In this document: one piece after another, positions 7,403-9,017 of the stretch
Layout: each line of letters opens with the position of its first letter
How positions within the stretch are numbered: position 1 is the stretch's first letter
Assembly (NCBI GenBank): GCA_031388585.1
Contig: JANMRU010000043.1
Location: forward strand, 1 to 9,017
DNA: 9,017 bases
Reading direction: 5' to 3'
Origin: PCC-6802 sp031388585
GTDB lineage: Bacteria > Cyanobacteriota > Cyanobacteriia > Pseudanabaenales > Pseudanabaenaceae
Translations under genes and position numbers: made by a program
Notes under the pieces: generated by a model
Databases searched by the model: none
The model's input: the letters and a program-made list of their open reading frames with translations, nothing else
Told to the model about the DNA's origin: nothing

Positions 7403-8266
7403 ATGAAGTGGAATGAAATGCGCCAGAGTGAGAACGTGGAAGATGAGCGCGGTGGCTCACCCAGTCGTGGAGCGAGGCCACTGGTCGGAAGTGTTGGTAT
7501 TGGCAGCATTGCGATCGCTCTGATTGCGGGTCTAATTTTTAGAGTTAATCCGCTTGAGATCCTGGGTTTGATCTCTGGCAATACTTCGGCTCCTGCGCCA
7601 CAGGCGGAAGTAAAACCAATTAACGATAAAGACTCTGCTTTTGTGAAATCTGTGCTTGGAGATACTGAAGATACTTGGAGTCGGATCTTTAAGCAGCAAC
7701 TCAACACTCCATATAGAGCGCCCAAGCTCGTACTGTTTAGGGAAGGGGTCAATTCAGCCTGTGGCTCCGCTCAAACAACATCCGGGCCATTTTACTGTCC
7801 AGCAGATCGGAAAGTATATCTAGACATGGCATTCTTTGAGCATATTCAAGCAACTGCTAGCCCTGATGCTGACTTCGCCAAAGCCTATGCGATCGCCCAT
7901 GAGGTGGGACATCACATACAAACGATTGTGGGTACGTCTGACCAGGTAAGACAGTTACAGTCAAAAGCGAGTAAGGCCCAAGCCAACGATCTATCTGTAC
8001 GGGTTGAACTTCAGGCTGACTGCTATGCGGGAGTTTGGGGGCATTACACTGCACAGCGAGGTTTAATTGGCGATCGCGATGTGGCAGCAGCTATGGACAC
8101 CGCTACCCAGATTGGCGATGATTATTTGCAAAAGCAAGCACGGGTAAATGTGGTGCCAGAATCATTCACGCACGGCAGTTCTCAGCAGCGGGTAAAATGG
8201 TTCAAAAACGGGCTAAAAACTGGTGACATCAACCAATGTGATACTTTTGCTACCAAACAGTTGTAG
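7403..8266 (+). CDS. YpfJ-type neutral zinc metallopeptidase (Zn_peptidase family)
   Basis: The 287-residue protein has the size and motif order of the YpfJ-like putative neutral zinc metallopeptidases. A polar N-terminus (RQSENVEDERGG) precedes one membrane anchor at about 29-46. A linker rich in proline and alanine leads into the peptidase domain from about residue 75. Landmarks are PYRAPKLVLF (103-112), CGSAQTTSGPFYCPADRKVYLD (120-141), the zinc motif HEVGHH (166-171; H166, E167, H170), VELQADCYAG (201-210, E202 the likely third ligand) and SFTHGSSQQRVKWF (254-267). All expected catalytic residues are present, unlike the M48-like protein upstream in the window. The anchor suggests that the domain faces the periplasm. 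The paired cysteines C120/C132 would allow a disulfide. The physiological substrate is unknown. It is followed after 24 bases by the RNase T2 relic, which may once have been co-transcribed. Confidence 0.93.
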   Translation: MKWNEMRQSENVEDERGGSPSRGARPLVGSVGIGSIAIALIAGLIFRVNPLEILGLISGNTSAPAPQAEVKPINDKDSAFVKSVLGDTEDTWSRIFKQQLNTPYRAPKLVLFREGVNSACGSAQTTSGPFYCPADRKVYLDMAFFEHIQATASPDADFAKAYAIAHEVGHHIQTIVGTSDQVRQLQSKASKAQANDLSVRVELQADCYAGVWGHYTAQRGLIGDRDVAAAMDTATQIGDDYLQKQARVNVVPESFTHGSSQQRVKWFKNGLKTGDINQCDTFATKQL

Positions 8267-8290
8267 GGCTTAGCAATAATTTGGAAAAAA

Positions 8291-8687
8291 ATGGCTAGAT
8301 CGCTAAAGGTATTACTCATTTTATGTTTGACAATGTTTTTGGGCGTTGGCTCTAGCAGCGCCGATCGGACACCAGGCAAATTTGACTATTATGTGTTGAG
8401 TTTGTCTTGGTCGCCTTAATATTGCGAGTCAAACAGCAATCCAGATCCTGCCCAATGCGGGCAGAATTACTACAAGTGTGAAAGGGCTGGAGAGCGATTT
8501 GATCGGTGCCAACCCAAAACTTGATAGCACTAAAATCGCTGTGGGCTGCAAGGGGCAATATTTGCAAGAAATTCGGCTTTGCTATAGCAAGGACTTGAAA
8601 CCTCATGCTTGCTGGCGAAAGGTTGCGGACAAATGTAGCGATAGAGTCGTTTTGAGACCCATTCGGCAAAAAGGAGATAGAGAATAA
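8291..8687 (+). pseudogene. Decayed secreted ribonuclease T2 (nonsense codon and internal deletion)
   Basis: The ATG at 8291 opens a 42-codon frame encoding a signal peptide (MARSLKVLLILCLTMFLGVG, likely cut after SSSA at residue 24) and FDYYVLSLSWSP, the usual start of mature bacterial RNase T2. TAA at 8417-8419 stops it, where the family often has a glutamate or glutamine codon. The frame continues with YCESNSNPDPAQCG, again RNase T2-like. In another frame, 8478-8687 encodes the family's C-terminal part: LESDLIGANP, GCKGQYLQEIRLCYSKDLKP, HACWR, KCSDRVVLRPIR. Both catalytic motifs, HGLWP and E-W-x-K-H-G-T, are absent. The middle of the protein, roughly 100-130 residues, is therefore deleted near 8463-8490 with a frame change. 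RNase T2 enzymes cleave RNA to 2',3'-cyclic phosphates in the periplasm; this copy cannot. It sits 24 bases after the zinc peptidase. Family recognition comes from memory of RNase T2 sequences. Confidence 0.8.
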
Positions 8688-8753
8688 AGCTTTAGTTCCA
8701 ATCCTTTCAATTAATAAGTTTTCCATGTACAAACCTTCTTCAGCAGATAAAGT

Positions 8754-9017
8754 GTGACTAATTCAACTAGTTCAACTAGCTCGCTATCAATAAACCTTGC
8801 CTTTCTCAGTCAAAAACCGACGGGTCTAACCGTCTATGCACAAAACATCTGCTCGCATCTAACTAGTTTAAAACCGACTTTATTCACATCTCATCCCATT
8901 CCCAACTATAACTGCCATAAAATCGCAGAAAATCTCAACTCCGATTATGGAGCTAAGGGACATCTCAGACGTTTGATCTGGACGCAGTTTCGATTAGGAA
9001 ATATCCATCACCAGCTA
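8754..9017 (+). CDS. Glycosyltransferase, GT4-like, N-terminal part (3' end beyond the window)
   Basis: The frame is open for 88 codons from GTG at 8754 to the last base. An in-frame TAA at 8748-8750 excludes an earlier start and no ATG occurs in the visible part, so GTG is the best start, although no Shine-Dalgarno is seen. After a serine/threonine-rich beginning the protein reads INLAFLSQKPTGLTVYAQNI (13-32), then SLKPTLFTSHP (38-48) and YGAKGHLRRLIWTQFRL (65-81). This resembles the N-terminal Rossmann half of cyanobacterial group 1 (GT4) glycosyltransferases. There a beta strand is followed by a K/R-P-x-G-x-x-x-Y-A segment, and a GHLRRLLWTQF-like stretch is typical as I recall. Such enzymes transfer sugars from nucleotide donors in polysaccharide or glycolipid synthesis. 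The donor-binding half lies outside the window, so the substrate is unknown. Confidence 0.7.
   Translation, partial: MTNSTSSTSSLSINLAFLSQKPTGLTVYAQNICSHLTSLKPTLFTSHPIPNYNCHKIAENLNSDYGAKGHLRRLIWTQFRLGNIHHQL
8762..8779 (+). repeat. Two tandem copies of TTCAACTAG at the glycosyltransferase start
   Basis: TTCAACTAG occurs twice head to tail within the first codons of the glycosyltransferase and encodes the low-complexity STSSTSS stretch. As a 9-base unit it keeps frame when it expands or contracts. It is only two copies, so phase variation cannot be claimed. Confidence 0.6.

Larger units (their letters stand above)
2475..8077. repeat. HIP1 octamers (GCGATCGC), 14 copies
   Basis: Perfect GCGATCGC sites start at 2475, 2820, 3457, 4572, 6105, 6351, 6433, 6709, 6933, 7104, 7303, 7511, 7889 and 8070. 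They lie both in genes and in intergenic gaps. HIP1 is overrepresented in many cyanobacterial genomes, and its density here identifies the lineage. None was found in 1-2474 or 8078-9017. Confidence 0.9.

Noticed and set aside
7198..7752. A 184-codon minus-strand open frame
   Set aside because: It overlaps the DUF1622 tail, the intergenic gap and the well-supported zinc peptidase; its composition shows no domain.
8478..8687. A free-standing 69-codon gene starting at GTG
   Set aside because: Its sequence matches the RNase T2 C-terminal region, it has no ribosome site, and the matching N-terminus lies just upstream, so it is a fragment of the relic.
8352..8732. A 126-codon minus-strand open frame over the RNase T2 relic
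   Set aside because: The opposite strand carries recognisable RNase T2 sequence in two frames; the minus frame has no motif.
1..9017. CRISPR array, tRNA or rRNA genes, insertion sequence or phage attachment site
   Set aside because: No regularly spaced repeats, no cloverleaf-like sequence, no transposase motif and no paired terminal repeats were seen on either strand.

Overview
The window reads as chromosomal DNA of a cyanobacterium. The octamer GCGATCGC (HIP1, the hallmark repeat of many cyanobacterial genomes) occurs 14 times between 2475 and 8077, against about 0.14 expected by chance in 9 kb. Several proteins also have a cyanobacterial architecture: the TPR plus M48-like membrane protein, DUF1622, and a GT4-like glycosyltransferase. 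The genus cannot be fixed from the sequence; a Pseudanabaena-like filamentous form is only a guess.

Layout. 1-795 (minus): an AT-rich multi-pass membrane protein of unknown function, running off the left edge. 796-1014: intergenic, with a likely rtcB terminator and an inverted repeat in the leader of the membrane gene. 1015-2196 (minus): rtcB, an RNA ligase with all metal-binding and guanylylation residues. 2197-2423: divergent promoter region with two candidate promoters. 2424-4481 (plus): TPR/M48-like membrane protein whose zinc-protease motif has decayed from HExxH to YQLGH. 4482-4541: convergent gap holding two mutually exclusive perfect hairpins. 4542-6650 (minus): prolyl oligopeptidase with an intact triad. 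6651-6779: divergent gap with a 13-bp palindrome. 6780-7235 (plus): DUF1622 membrane protein. 7403-8266 (plus): YpfJ-type zinc metallopeptidase with intact HEVGHH. 8291-8687 (plus): relic of a secreted RNase T2 with a nonsense codon and an internal deletion removing both catalytic motifs. 8754-9017 (plus): start of a glycosyltransferase, cut by the right edge.

Together. The genes are mostly independent housekeeping or accessory functions (RNA end repair, peptide turnover, membrane proteins, glycan synthesis), arranged as divergent and convergent pairs. Only the stretch 6780-8687 looks like a possible co-directional run, and its 167-bp gap makes even that uncertain. I see no CRISPR array, tRNA or rRNA gene, insertion sequence, phage module or defence system, and no convincing new multi-gene system. 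The points most worth a second look are the pseudoprotease at 2424-4481, the RNase T2 relic, and the uncharacterised membrane protein at the left edge.
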